Shown here piece by piece: positions 42,833 to 51,089 of a stretch of DNA of 64,000 nt. Each line of letters begins with the position of its first letter. Position 1 is the first letter of the stretch. The position numbers and the translations under genes are program-made. The notes under the pieces were generated by a model, which saw nothing but the letters and a program-made list of their open reading frames with translations, was not told the DNA's origin and ran no database searches. Source of the stretch: Mycobacterium gordonae (GTDB lineage Bacteria > Actinomycetota > Actinomycetes > Mycobacteriales > Mycobacteriaceae); assembly GCF_017086405.1 (NCBI RefSeq), contig NZ_CP070973.1, positions 4,310,739 through 4,374,738 of the forward strand. Direction: 5' to 3'.

Positions 42833-43501
42833 ATGGACACCGTGACAGGCGGTGGCAACGCGCAATTGGTGATCTTCGATCTCGACGGCACCCTGACGGA
42901 TTCGGCGGTCGGCATCGTGGCCAGTTTTCGGCACGCGCTCACCCACATCGGGGCCGCGATTCCCGAGGGCGATCTGGCCGCCCGGATCGTCGGGCCGCCG
43001 ATGGACGAGACATTCCACGCCATGGAACTCGACGGGCGCGCCGACGAGGCGTTTGCAGCGTTCCGGGCCGAGTACGGCAGCCGCGGCTGGGCGATGAACA
43101 GCCTGTTCGACGGCATTGCGCCGCTGCTGGCCGACTTGCGGGCGGCCGGGGTGCGGTTGGCGGTGGCGACCTCCAAGCTGGAGCCCACGGCGCGCCGCAT
43201 CCTGGCCCACTTCGAGCTCGACCAGCATTTCGAGGTCATCGCCGGAGCCAGCCCGGACGGCACCCGCAAGTCCAAGACCGACGTTCTGGCGCACGCGCTG
43301 GGGCAGCTGGAACCGCTGCCCGAGCGTGTCCTCATGGTCGGTGACCGCAGCCACGACGTGCACGGGGCGGCTGCGCACGGCATCGACACGGTAGTGGTCG
43401 GCTGGGGCTATGGGCGGGGTGACTTCGCCGAACCGATCAGACTGACCGGCGTGACCCACGTGGAGACGGTCGACGAACTGCGGAGGGCGTTGGGTGTCTG
43501 A
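42833..43501 (+). CDS. ptkA: HAD-superfamily protein PtkA (protein tyrosine kinase-associated)
   Basis: 222 residues. HAD motifs are I FDLDGTLTDS, II VATSKLEP, III region RKSKTDVL and IV MVGDRSHDVHGA. In M. tuberculosis the orthologue (Rv2232) autophosphorylates and phosphorylates PtpA on tyrosines, though the fold is that of phosphoglycolate phosphatase. Both activities are possible. The start is ATG 42833 or GTG 42842. The M. tuberculosis protein has a longer N-terminus, and that extension is not convincing here. It overlaps ptpA by 8 nt. Confidence 0.88.
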   Translation: MDTVTGGGNAQLVIFDLDGTLTDSAVGIVASFRHALTHIGAAIPEGDLAARIVGPPMDETFHAMELDGRADEAFAAFRAEYGSRGWAMNSLFDGIAPLLADLRAAGVRLAVATSKLEPTARRILAHFELDQHFEVIAGASPDGTRKSKTDVLAHALGQLEPLPERVLMVGDRSHDVHGAAAHGIDTVVVGWGYGRGDFAEPIRLTGVTHVETVDELRRALGV

Positions 43502-43988
43502 TCCGCTGTTGCACGTGACGTTCGTGTGCTCGGGCAACATCTGCCGTTCGCCGATGGCCGAGAAGATGTTCGCCCACCAGATCGCCGAACGCGGGCTCGG
43601 CGACGTCGTACGCGTCACCAGCGCCGGCACCGGCAATTGGCACGCCGGCGAAGGCGCCGACACGCGGGCCAAGCGGGTGCTGCGCGACCATGGCTACCCC
43701 ACCGCCCACCGCGCGGCTCAGGTGGACGACGACCACCTTTCGGCGGATCTGGTAGTGGCCCTAGGGCGCAACCATCAACGACTATTGCGGCAACTAGGGG
43801 TCGAGGACTGCCGGCTGCGGATGTTGCGCTCGTTCGACCCTCGCTCTGGGGCCCACACCCCCGACGTCGAGGATCCCTACTACGGAGGCCACCGCGACTT
43901 CGAGACGGCGTTCGTTGTCATCGAGGCCGCGCTACCGGGTCTGCACGACTGGGTCGATGAGAAGCTCGCGCAGAACGGGTACGGGTGA
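43494..43988 (+). CDS. ptpA: Low-molecular-weight protein tyrosine phosphatase PtpA
   Basis: 164 residues. The P-loop CSGNICRS (Cys12 to Arg18, CX5R) and the general-acid Asp in DVEDPYYGGHRDFE are intact. In M. tuberculosis PtpA is secreted and dephosphorylates host VPS33B and binds V-ATPase, blocking phagosome acidification. Whether this species uses it the same way is unknown. GTG start 43494 lies inside the end of ptkA; the stop overlaps the SURF1 start (TGATG). So ptkA-ptpA-SURF1 form one coupled unit. Confidence 0.95.
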   Translation: MSDPLLHVTFVCSGNICRSPMAEKMFAHQIAERGLGDVVRVTSAGTGNWHAGEGADTRAKRVLRDHGYPTAHRAAQVDDDHLSADLVVALGRNHQRLLRQLGVEDCRLRMLRSFDPRSGAHTPDVEDPYYGGHRDFETAFVVIEAALPGLHDWVDEKLAQNGYG

Positions 43989-44815
43989 TGCTGCGGCGGT
44001 TGGGGTTTTTGGTGCGCCCGGGCTGGGTGGCGCTGATTCTGGTGTGCATCGCGTTCACGTATCTGTGTTTCACGGTGCTGGCGCCCTGGCAATTGGGCAA
44101 GAACACCCGGACCTCGCGGGAAAATCAGCAGATCACCGATTCCCTTAACACCCCGCCGGTGCCATTGCAAACGCTTCTCCCTCAACAAGATTCGTCGGCA
44201 CCCGGAGCGCAGTGGCGCCAGGTCACCGCCACCGGGCACTACCTGGCGGAGGTTCGGGTGCTGGCGCGGCTGAGGGTCGTGGACGGTGAGCAGGCGTTCG
44301 AGGTGCTGATGCCGTTCACCGTCGACGACGGTCCGACCGTCCTGGTCGACCGCGGCTGGGTGCGGCCCGAGGAGGGCTCGCACGTGCCGAAGATTCCGAC
44401 CCCACCCACCCAGCCGGTGACCATCACGGCACGTCTTCGCGACTCCGAGCCCACGGTGGCCGGCAAGGACCCGTTCACCAGAGACGGCTACCAACAGGTG
44501 TATTCGGTGAGCACCGGCCAGGTAGCGGCGTTGACGGGGGTGCCGCTCGCCGGGTCTTATCTGCAGTTGGTAGAGAACCAGCCCGGTGGACTGGGTGTCA
44601 TCGGGGTCCCGCACCTCGATGCCGGGCCGTACCTCTCCTACGGCATCCAGTGGGTGTTGTTCGGCGTCCTGGCGCCCATCGCCTTGGGTTATTTCGTGTA
44701 TTCCGAGGTTCGGGCGCGGCGCCGCGACAAGCAGGGATCGCCGGCGGTCGCGCAGCCTGCCGGTCCCCCGTCCGTGGAGGACAAGCTCGCCGACCGTTAC
44801 GGTCGCCGGCGCTGA
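43988..44815 (+). CDS. SURF1 family cytochrome oxidase assembly protein (Rv2235-like)
   Basis: 275 residues. Typical SURF1 topology: one transmembrane helix near the N-terminus (VALILVCIAFTYLCFTVLAPW, about 16-36), a large outside domain starting WQLGKN and including TVLVDRGWV and GPYLSYGIQWVLFG, then a second helix (about 215-238). SURF1 helps insert haem a/metal in cytochrome c oxidase. ATG 43988 is used, matching the family; a GTG one codon upstream exists. The last 19 bp overlap cobD on the other strand. Confidence 0.9.
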   Translation: MLRRLGFLVRPGWVALILVCIAFTYLCFTVLAPWQLGKNTRTSRENQQITDSLNTPPVPLQTLLPQQDSSAPGAQWRQVTATGHYLAEVRVLARLRVVDGEQAFEVLMPFTVDDGPTVLVDRGWVRPEEGSHVPKIPTPPTQPVTITARLRDSEPTVAGKDPFTRDGYQQVYSVSTGQVAALTGVPLAGSYLQLVENQPGGLGVIGVPHLDAGPYLSYGIQWVLFGVLAPIALGYFVYSEVRARRRDKQGSPAVAQPAGPPSVEDKLADRYGRRR

Positions 44816-45735
44816 CCCGCCCACCACGCCAGCCCAGCCGCTCCCACCGCCGCACTGGCCTGCACCATCCGCGAAAGCCGCACCGCGCGAAGCAGATCGG
44901 CAACCGTGGGTTGCCGGCCGTGGCCCAACGTCGGCCGGATCTGCAACTCTTGCCGGTACTGGGTAGGACCGCCGAGTCGCACGCCGAGCGCGCCCGCGAA
45001 CGCGGCCTCGACCACGCCGGCATTGGGACTGGGATGCCGTTGTGCGTCGCGTCGCCAGGCAAGCATTGCGGCACCGGGCGATCCGTCGACCAACGGAGCA
45101 CACATCACTACTAGACCGGCCGTCACGCGCGCGCCGAGATAATTCGCCAGATCGTCCAATCGCGCTGCGGCCCAGCCGAATCGGAGGTATCGCGGCGACC
45201 GGTATCCCACCATCGCGTCCAGGGTGTTGATCGCGCGATACCCCAACACCGCAGGCGCCCCCCCGATCGCGGCCCACAGCAGTGCCGCCACCTGGGCGTC
45301 GGAAGTGTTCTCGGCGACCGACTCCAGCGCCGCGCGGGTCAGACCGATCTCGTCCAGCGCAGCCGGGTCACGCCCGCACAACGACGGGAGCAAAAGCCGC
45401 GCTGCGTCGACGTCACCGCCCTGCAGCAACTCGGCCATCCGGCTGCCAGTGCGGGTCAGCGAGTTTCCGCCCAGCGACACCCAGGTTGCCAGCGCGGTTG
45501 CCAACGCCGAACCGGTGCGACGCCGGACGGCCGCACCGAGCAGACAGACGCCGCCCACCAACAGGCCCACATGAGCCACCCCGGCGACCCGGTTGTCTCG
45601 GTAGCTGATCCGCTCCAACGTTGCGGCCCCGGCACCGAACAATGCGACCGGATGACCCCGACTGGGGTCGGCCACCACGAGGTCGAACAGGTAACCGGCG
45701 ACGACGCCCGCGACCCGAGCATCCCGTGCAGACAC
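44797..45735 (-). CDS. cobD: Adenosylcobinamide-phosphate synthase CobD/CbiB
   Basis: 312 residues from GTG 45735. An integral membrane protein that attaches aminopropanol phosphate to cobyric acid. Conserved features are LFDLVVADPSRGHPVALFG, RAALESVAENTSDAQVAALLWAAIGG and RAINTLDAMVGYRSPRYLRFGWAAARLDDLANYL. Four to five hydrophobic segments. Ends in a tail-to-tail 19-bp overlap with the SURF1 gene. Same order as in M. tuberculosis. Confidence 0.95.
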   Translation of the reverse strand: MSARDARVAGVVAGYLFDLVVADPSRGHPVALFGAGAATLERISYRDNRVAGVAHVGLLVGGVCLLGAAVRRRTGSALATALATWVSLGGNSLTRTGSRMAELLQGGDVDAARLLLPSLCGRDPAALDEIGLTRAALESVAENTSDAQVAALLWAAIGGAPAVLGYRAINTLDAMVGYRSPRYLRFGWAAARLDDLANYLGARVTAGLVVMCAPLVDGSPGAAMLAWRRDAQRHPSPNAGVVEAAFAGALGVRLGGPTQYRQELQIRPTLGHGRQPTVADLLRAVRLSRMVQASAAVGAAGLAWWAGQRRRP

Positions 45736-45766
45736 CCCGGCAGCGTCTCACACCGGCGGCAGGCGG

Positions 45767-45940
45767 CTAGAGCACCACCACGACGACGAGCAGTGCGATC
45801 AGCACGAGAAACTGCGCCGCCAGCATCCACCACATCTCGGGGACGTAGTCGACCGCGGCCCGCGAGCGCCTGATCTGGAACAGGTTCGGCAGGCTGGCCG
45901 CCGGCGCGTCGGGGCCCCCTGGCCGCGATTCGATCGACAT
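45767..45940 (-). CDS. Small membrane protein, 57 residues
   Basis: From ATG 45940 to TAG 45767-45769. A polar N-terminus (MSIESRPGGPDAPAASLPNL) leads to one C-terminal helix (MLAAQFLVLIALLVVVVL) that ends the protein. 31 bp upstream of cobD on the same strand, so probably co-transcribed. Function unknown; composition and third-position GC fit a real mycobacterial gene. Confidence 0.6.
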   Translation of the reverse strand: MSIESRPGGPDAPAASLPNLFQIRRSRAAVDYVPEMWWMLAAQFLVLIALLVVVVVL

Positions 45941-46061
45941 GTGTGCAAAGTGCCCTTTTTGCCCCGTCCTAATCGGAATTGGCGGTGAAGTCGATCACAT
46001 GGACCGAAAGGCTCAGCTTGAGCATTGAGGCGGCGAAAATGGATTCAAATTTCGTCGTCCA

Positions 46062-46571
46062 CTAGGCGCTGCCCTTGCTGGAGTTCCGACCGTCCGGCAG
46101 CCCGGCCGTGAATTGGTCCACGGTGACAACCCACCGGTCGAGCCGCCATACACCCTGCTGCTTGACGGCCGTGAACTCATAGCTGCCCGTCAGATCAGCT
46201 ACCGGCGGGCCCCCATCGCGAATCGCAAATACTTGCACGTAGCAGTGCCCCGTCACTTCGCTGGCGGTTTGGCCGGTAATCCAGAACGAGTTCAACGCGT
46301 GGCGTCTTTTATTGCGTTCGGCCCGGAACGCTGATTTCCTGGCCGCCAGCAATGCCATCACAATGTTGATGTCTTCCGACAACACCCGCCCTTCATGCAA
46401 CAGCGCCAATTTCGGTGATTCCGTGAACAGTGCGCGAAAGTCGTCGAGTCGATCCTGGTCGTAGGTGTAGGCGTAGGCGCCCATCAAGTTTGCGACCGCG
46501 AGTCGATCTGCGACATCGAAGTGTGCATCGCCGGCATCGATGCCGCCTGCTGCCAGTCGTCCGTCGAACAT
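46062..46571 (-). CDS. SnoaL-like / NTF2-fold protein
   Basis: 169 residues. The alpha+beta cone pattern is VADRLAVANLMGAYAYTYDQDRLDDFRALFTE at the N-terminus and QGVWRLDRWVVTVDQF at the C-terminus, as in polyketide-cyclase-like or ketosteroid-isomerase-like proteins. Arg/Lys-rich middle (ERNKRRHALNSFWI) with ligand-pocket His. Substrate unknown. Isolated gene with its own upstream region containing paired dyads at 46623-46652. Confidence 0.75.
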   Translation of the reverse strand: MFDGRLAAGGIDAGDAHFDVADRLAVANLMGAYAYTYDQDRLDDFRALFTESPKLALLHEGRVLSEDINIVMALLAARKSAFRAERNKRRHALNSFWITGQTASEVTGHCYVQVFAIRDGGPPVADLTGSYEFTAVKQQGVWRLDRWVVTVDQFTAGLPDGRNSSKGSA

Positions 46572-46637
46572 GTCCGCCCTGTCCCCTCAAGGGGCCCAAA
46601 CAGTCCCTCAGTCGCATATTTCGTCAACCAAAATTGA

Positions 46638-46652
46638 CCTAATCACGTTAGG
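46638..46652. promoter_or_regulatory. Dyad CCTAA-n5-TTAGG upstream of the SnoaL-like gene
   Basis: Perfect 5-bp arms 67 bp before the start at 46571. A second dyad GTCAA-n6-TTGAC overlaps its left side (46622-46638). The core words are those of an IdeR box but in inverted order, so an iron box is not claimed. Confidence 0.3.
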
Positions 46653-46813
46653 CGGCCGCGCTGCCTACTGTCAACTTTAGTTGTCGAATACGCGTCTAGA
46701 GCGGCGCGCCACCGTGGGTAGCGCATACCTGCGCGCTGAGACCACGACGGCCACAGAGCTTTCAGACCCGTGTCAGCGCCCGCGCGGGTGACCTGCTCCG
46801 CTGCTTGGCGCTG

Positions 46814-47020
46814 CTAGAACACCGCGAGCAGGACTATCAGTGCGACGACCACGAGGACGGCCACCGAGATTCCCACGATCGTGTGCCGCGGGTTGAACTT
46901 GTGCGGCCGGCTCATCAGCGGGCTGGTCGACGGGGCGACTCCCCACTTGCCTTGGCGGGAGAGATTGGGTCCGTCAGGGGGTGGCGGCGTTCCGCCGTGG
47001 TGTGCGGGATCGGTACTCAT
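46814..47020 (-). CDS. Small C-tail-anchored membrane protein, 68 residues
   Basis: From ATG 47020. A proline/glycine-rich cytosolic part (HHGGTPPPPDGPNLSRQGKW) precedes one helix at the very C-terminus (IVGISVAVLVVVALIVLLAVF). Function unknown. It is divergent from the MpaB-like gene. Codons upstream of 47020 remain open but are antisense to that gene, so are not used. Confidence 0.6.
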   Translation of the reverse strand: MSTDPAHHGGTPPPPDGPNLSRQGKWGVAPSTSPLMSRPHKFNPRHTIVGISVAVLVVVALIVLLAVF

Positions 47021-47146
47021 CCGCGCAGAGATGCCCACTGCGGGCTGGTCTAACCGCGCCGAGCGCCGATAATCTCGATGGCATGAGCCAGGATCCGCAA
47101 TGAAGCGGCGGGTCACCAGGGTCGCCGACCTGCTGAACCCGCGGCG

Positions 47147-47914
47147 ATGTTGCTGCCGGCGGCCAACGTCATCATGCAGCTGGCCCGGCCCGGGGTCGGG
47201 TACGGAGTCCTGGAAAGCCCGGTGGACAGCGGCAACGTCTACAAGCATCCGTTCAAGCGGGCCCGCACCACGGGTACCTACCTCGCGGTGGCCACCATCG
47301 GTACGGAATCCGACCGCACATTGATGCGGAAAGCGGTAGGCGTCGCCCACCGCCAGGTCCGCTCGACGCCGTCGAGCCCGGTGGCCTACCACGCCTTCGA
47401 TCCCGCGTTGCAGCTGTGGGTCGCCGCCTGCTTGTATCGCTACTTCGTGGAGCAGCACGAGTACCTCTACGGGCCGCTGCCCGATGCGGCCGCGGACGCG
47501 GTCTACCAGGACGCCAAGCGACTGGGTACCACCCTGCAGGTGCCGGAACGAATGTGGCCGGCCGACCGGGTCGCGTTCGACGAGTACTGGAAGCGCTCGT
47601 TGGACGAACTGCAGATCGACCCGCCGGTGCGGGAGCACCTGCACGGGGTGGCCTCGATGGCGTTTCTGCCCTGGCCGTTGCGGACGCTGGCCGGACCTTT
47701 CAACCTGTTTGCGACGACTGGGTTTCTGGGCCCGGAGTTCCGGGCGATGATGCGGCTGGATTGGTCGGAGTCCCAGCAGGTCCGGTTCGAGTTGTTACTC
47801 TCGGCGCTGCGGGTGGCCGATCGGCTGATACCACACCGCGCCTGGATCCTCGTTTATCAGATTTACCTGTGGGACATGAGGTTTCGCGCACGCCGCGGCT
47901 GGCGTGTGGTCTAG
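47147..47914 (+). CDS. MpaB-type oxygenase family protein (DUF2236, Rv2237-like)
   Basis: 255 residues from ATG 47147. Motifs of the mycophenolic-acid-synthesis MpaB'/latex-clearing oxygenase-like family: SNxYKHP-type start (SGNVYKHPFKRARTTGTY), HRQVRST, YHAFDPALQLWVAACLYRYFVEQHEYLYG, and later WPLRTLAGPFNLFATTGFLGPEFR. These are putative haem-b oxygenases. The expected N-terminal text (ADLLNP just before AAMLLPAANVIMQL) is in two frames, suggesting a 1-nt loss near 47141 and a true start near ATG 47100. As it stands, translation would begin at 47147. Confidence 0.8.
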   Translation: MLLPAANVIMQLARPGVGYGVLESPVDSGNVYKHPFKRARTTGTYLAVATIGTESDRTLMRKAVGVAHRQVRSTPSSPVAYHAFDPALQLWVAACLYRYFVEQHEYLYGPLPDAAADAVYQDAKRLGTTLQVPERMWPADRVAFDEYWKRSLDELQIDPPVREHLHGVASMAFLPWPLRTLAGPFNLFATTGFLGPEFRAMMRLDWSESQQVRFELLLSALRVADRLIPHRAWILVYQIYLWDMRFRARRGWRVV

Positions 47915-47999
47915 CGGGCGTCCGTGCCGCCGAGCGTGACATTCACGACTCCCGCGCGCCGTGTCGCGTAGTCGGATTCCCCCTCGGCGCCAAGGCAAG

Positions 48000-49124
48000 T
48001 CAGCGCACCGTCGCGAAGAACTTCCTCAGGTCCGCCACGAACAGCTCGGGTTGCTCGAACGCGGCGAAGTGGCCGCCGCGCGGCATCGTCGTCCAGTGGG
48101 TGATGTTGAAGTTCGGCTCACACCAGCGACGCGGCGCGCGCAGGATCTCCTTGGGGAAAGACGCGACGCCCGTAGGTATTTCGACCCGGGTGGTGTCGCC
48201 CCACTTCTTGAAACTCTCCCAGTACAACCGCGCTGAGGACGCCGCGGTTCCGGTCGCCCAGTACATCATCACGTTGTCCAGCAATTCATCTCGGGTCAGC
48301 ACGTTCTCGGGGTGCCCGTCGCAGTCCATCCATGCCTGAAACTTCTCGACGATCCAGGCCAGTTGGCCCACCGGGGAATCGACCAGTCCGTAACCCACCG
48401 TTTGCGGCCGCGTCGACTGCTGCTTGGAGTACCCGGTGCCGTTCTTGCGGTGCTCGGCCAGCGTCGCCAGTGTCGCTTGCTCTTCGGGGGTGGGATCGGC
48501 CATCGTCTCGGCTGTGGGCATACCCAGCGGCATGTTCAGATGGATGGCCGCGCAGTTGCCCCCATTGCGACCGATCTGGCTGGTCACGGCCGCCCCCCAG
48601 TCACCGCCCTGGGCGCCGTAGCGGTCGTACCCGAGGCGTGTCATCAGCTCTTCCCACACCAGCGCTATCTTCTCCACGCCCCACCCGGTGCGGCCGGGCT
48701 TGCCGGAGAACCCGTAACCCGGCAGCGACGGACACACCACGTGGAAGGCGTCCTCGGCGCGTCCGCCGTGGGCGGAGGGGTTGGTCAGCGGCTCGATCAC
48801 CTTGTGGAACTCCACGATCGAGCCCGGCCAGCCGTGGGTGATCAACAGCGGAAAGGCGTCGTCGTGGGGCGAGCGCTGATGGATGAAATGGATGTCGAGC
48901 CCGTCGAACTGGTCTACGAAGTGGTCGAAGCGGTTCAGCGCCGCCTCGCGGACCCGCCAGTCGTAGGAGTCGGCCCAGTAGGCGGCCAGATCCTGGGTGT
49001 AGCGCAGCGGAATGCCCTGGCTCCAGTCGTCGACACATTCAGCTTCCGGCCACCGGGTGCGCGTCAGTCGCGCGTGCAGGTCGTCGAGGACGTCCGCGGA
49101 GATGTCGATGCGAAACGGCTTCAC
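48000..49124 (-). CDS. Epoxide hydrolase (EHN type)
   Basis: 374 residues. The N-terminal EHN lid region (FRIDISADVLDDLHARLTRTRWPEAE) is followed by the alpha/beta-hydrolase core: oxyanion HGWPGS, nucleophile Asp in AQGGDWGAAV, and the catalytic His in PRGGHFAAFEQPE. Soluble and microsomal-like epoxide hydrolases share this plan. Hydrolyses an epoxide to a diol; substrate unknown. It follows a small gene on the same strand after 10 bp. Confidence 0.92.
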   Translation of the reverse strand: MKPFRIDISADVLDDLHARLTRTRWPEAECVDDWSQGIPLRYTQDLAAYWADSYDWRVREAALNRFDHFVDQFDGLDIHFIHQRSPHDDAFPLLITHGWPGSIVEFHKVIEPLTNPSAHGGRAEDAFHVVCPSLPGYGFSGKPGRTGWGVEKIALVWEELMTRLGYDRYGAQGGDWGAAVTSQIGRNGGNCAAIHLNMPLGMPTAETMADPTPEEQATLATLAEHRKNGTGYSKQQSTRPQTVGYGLVDSPVGQLAWIVEKFQAWMDCDGHPENVLTRDELLDNVMMYWATGTAASSARLYWESFKKWGDTTRVEIPTGVASFPKEILRAPRRWCEPNFNITHWTTMPRGGHFAAFEQPELFVADLRKFFATVR

Positions 49125-49134
49125 CCGCTCGACC

Positions 49135-49356
49135 CTACTTTTGCGTCGCGTCCTTGATCAGCGTGCTGATCTGCTCGAGGAGTTCACGCATGTCGGCGCG
49201 CATCGCGTCCACCGCTGCATACAGGTCGGCCTTTGTTGCCGGCTGCTGGTCCGACGACAACGGTCGCACCGGCGGCCCCGATGTCTGTCGTGCTGCGCTG
49301 TCGCTCTGAGAACCCGGTAGGTCACCCACGGTGTCGAGCGTGCCATACCCGGGCAA
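49135..49356 (-). CDS. Small hypothetical protein, 73 residues
   Basis: Ends 10 bp before the epoxide hydrolase start. The C-terminal half (ATKADLYAAVDAMRADMREL ...) is a predicted amphipathic helix. The start is uncertain: TTG 49356 or GTG 49329, neither with a clear ribosome site. It may be a small regulatory or scaffold protein co-transcribed with the hydrolase; no family recognised. Confidence 0.45.
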   Translation of the reverse strand: MPGYGTLDTVGDLPGSQSDSAARQTSGPPVRPLSSDQQPATKADLYAAVDAMRADMRELLEQISTLIKDATQK

Positions 49357-49580
49357 ACACGTCCAAAAGGGGAGCTTCTAGCGGGTCGCCGGCAGCAAGT
49401 CGGTGCACCGTTTCACCGATCATGATCGACGGCGCATCCCTATCGGCGCGAATCTGCGGCGGTGCCGACGCGTCGGCCACCCGCGGGTTCGCCACGCCGC
49501 CAGGGACTGGGCAGCACGTCGAATGCCACGCGAAACAGAGGGCTCTTCCGCCGTGCCGGGCCGGTCATCGGCGGTCAACC

Positions 49581-50630
49581 TCAACTAGCCGGGCAGCCTT
49601 CACGATTGGCTGCGTCGAGCGCCTTGGGCGCGTCGTCGATCGCTTTGCGCACCACGTCCAACACACGAGGGTCCCAGGTCAGCGCGGCATTCCAGTCCAG
49701 TCCGGCTTGGTTGGAGACATAGATGCTGTGGGTGTCGTCGAAGGTGTAACAGCGCCGATGTGGCAGTACCGGGTCGCTGACGTCCTTGCCCAACGCGCTT
49801 GGTAGCGCCACCAGACCGTCGTTGGGCCACACCGCGGGGTTCGCCGGGCCGGGCGTGGTGAATTTGTTGCCGCCGATCAGCACCACCGGGATCTTGTCCA
49901 GCACACCGGACTGGAACTGGTTCCACCCGTTCTTGCCCATCAGGAACGCCTGATTGACCTCACGGCCGGAACCGGCCATCAGCCGCAGCACTTCGTCCTT
50001 GAACCCCTTCATCGCGTTCTCGCAGAAGGTGTCGCCCAGGCAGTCGGTCAACGGAACGATGCCGTTGGCGTAATCGGAAAGGTAAGACCCTTGCCACGGT
50101 GTGCCGATCGTGGTCAGCGAGCGGACGTGCACCGGCGCGCTGGTGGTCGCCAGCACCCGGATCGCGGCGCGCGAATACAGCCCGCCCATCGAGTGGGCGA
50201 CGAAGTCGACGTCGTTGACTCCCTTGTCGGTGTGCAGGTAGTTGAGGAACCGGGCGAGGTGCTCACCGGCGGTGTCGATGCTGCCGGTGGAGTCGACGGT
50301 CATGTTCTCCGGAAGCGTGACCGGGCAGATCCCGAACGGGCCGAAGCCGGTTTGGTCGACCACCTGTCCACGGCCGGCCATCGCCGGCGATGTGTAGACG
50401 GTGTAACCCTGCTTGAGCAGATACTCGCGGATTGCGGTGTCGGTGTTGCCGGCGGCCAGTCCGGTCGCGCACGCCTGGTCGGGGGTGGTGAACGGGCTGG
50501 TCGCATCTCCGCCGGACACGATCACCACGGCTTGTGCGGCCGGGCGTTTGCCGGTTGCCTCGTTCTTGCTGCCGCAGCCCGCGAGCATGGCGGCCACCAC
50601 TACCGCGATCAGCACCAGAACTCGTCGCAC
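49581..50630 (-). CDS. Lipase/esterase lipoprotein (alpha/beta hydrolase)
   Basis: 349 residues from GTG 50630. Signal peptide VRRVLVLIAVVVAAMLAGC with lipobox LAGC (Cys19), predicting a membrane-anchored lipoprotein. Nucleophile elbow VAHSMGGLYSRAA, acid/His region near DDTHSIYVSN. The pattern resembles triacylglycerol lipases of the LipA/LipB family class used to act on lipid or ester substrates at the cell surface. Divergent from feoA, with 165 bp between. Further upstream codons to 50948 overlap feoA and are rejected. Confidence 0.85.
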   Translation of the reverse strand: MRRVLVLIAVVVAAMLAGCGSKNEATGKRPAAQAVVIVSGGDATSPFTTPDQACATGLAAGNTDTAIREYLLKQGYTVYTSPAMAGRGQVVDQTGFGPFGICPVTLPENMTVDSTGSIDTAGEHLARFLNYLHTDKGVNDVDFVAHSMGGLYSRAAIRVLATTSAPVHVRSLTTIGTPWQGSYLSDYANGIVPLTDCLGDTFCENAMKGFKDEVLRLMAGSGREVNQAFLMGKNGWNQFQSGVLDKIPVVLIGGNKFTTPGPANPAVWPNDGLVALPSALGKDVSDPVLPHRRCYTFDDTHSIYVSNQAGLDWNAALTWDPRVLDVVRKAIDDAPKALDAANREGCPAS

Positions 50631-50709
50631 GCGACTGAATGCTAGACCCGCGACGGCCCCCGACCGAAGTTCCGGCTGCGCGGGCAAGGCCAACCCGGCC
50701 CTTTCTTGG

Positions 50710-50728
50710 TGAGGGTAGCCTAAGTGTC
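50710..50728 (+). promoter_or_regulatory. Weak IdeR-like box upstream of feoA
   Basis: Matches 12 of 19 positions of the IdeR/DtxR consensus (TTAGGTTAGSCTAACCTAA). The left half and core are good (TGAGGGTAGCCTAA) but the right half is poor. 68 bp before the feoA start. Position and function of the operon make iron control plausible; the sequence alone is marginal. Confidence 0.35.
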
Positions 50729-50795
50729 GGTAGTCTTGCTTCATCACTGCCACCACCAGCGCCTGGCCAGTGTCGGCAGTCCGGAGGTACCCACG

Positions 50796-51089
50796 ATGCC
50801 TAACAGCCGGTTGGAGCGATCGGCGGCGGAAACCCGACCCGGTCGGGAAGGACGGTGCACGCTGGCCGACCTGGCGCCCGGGGCCGGCGCCGAAATCGTC
50901 GCGTTCGATCCGACTATCCCGGAGGATGTGGCGAATCGTTTGCGCCACTTAGGTTTTCGCCCTGGAACTCGGGTCACCAAGCTGCGCACCGCTCCCTTGG
51001 GTGACCCGTCCGTGTATCGACTGTTGGGCTATGACACCTGCCTGCGCCGCCATGAAGCGGCCCAGATCGAGATCGCCGGACCGCCATGA
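50796..51089 (+). CDS. feoA: FeoA-domain protein
   Basis: 97 residues from ATG 50796 with GGAGGT 8 nt upstream. The SH3-like FeoA domain reads TLADLAPGAGAEIVAF, LRHLGFRPGTRVTKLRTAPLGDP and LRRHEAAQIEI. FeoA is the cytosolic partner of the FeoB ferrous-iron permease. The stop overlaps the feoB ATG by 4 nt. M. tuberculosis has no feoAB, so this operon is accessory to the genus. Confidence 0.93.
   Translation: MPNSRLERSAAETRPGREGRCTLADLAPGAGAEIVAFDPTIPEDVANRLRHLGFRPGTRVTKLRTAPLGDPSVYRLLGYDTCLRRHEAAQIEIAGPP

Noticed and set aside
46638..46652. IdeR box upstream of the SnoaL-like gene
   Set aside because: The half-sites are in the reverse order of the IdeR consensus and the centre does not match.
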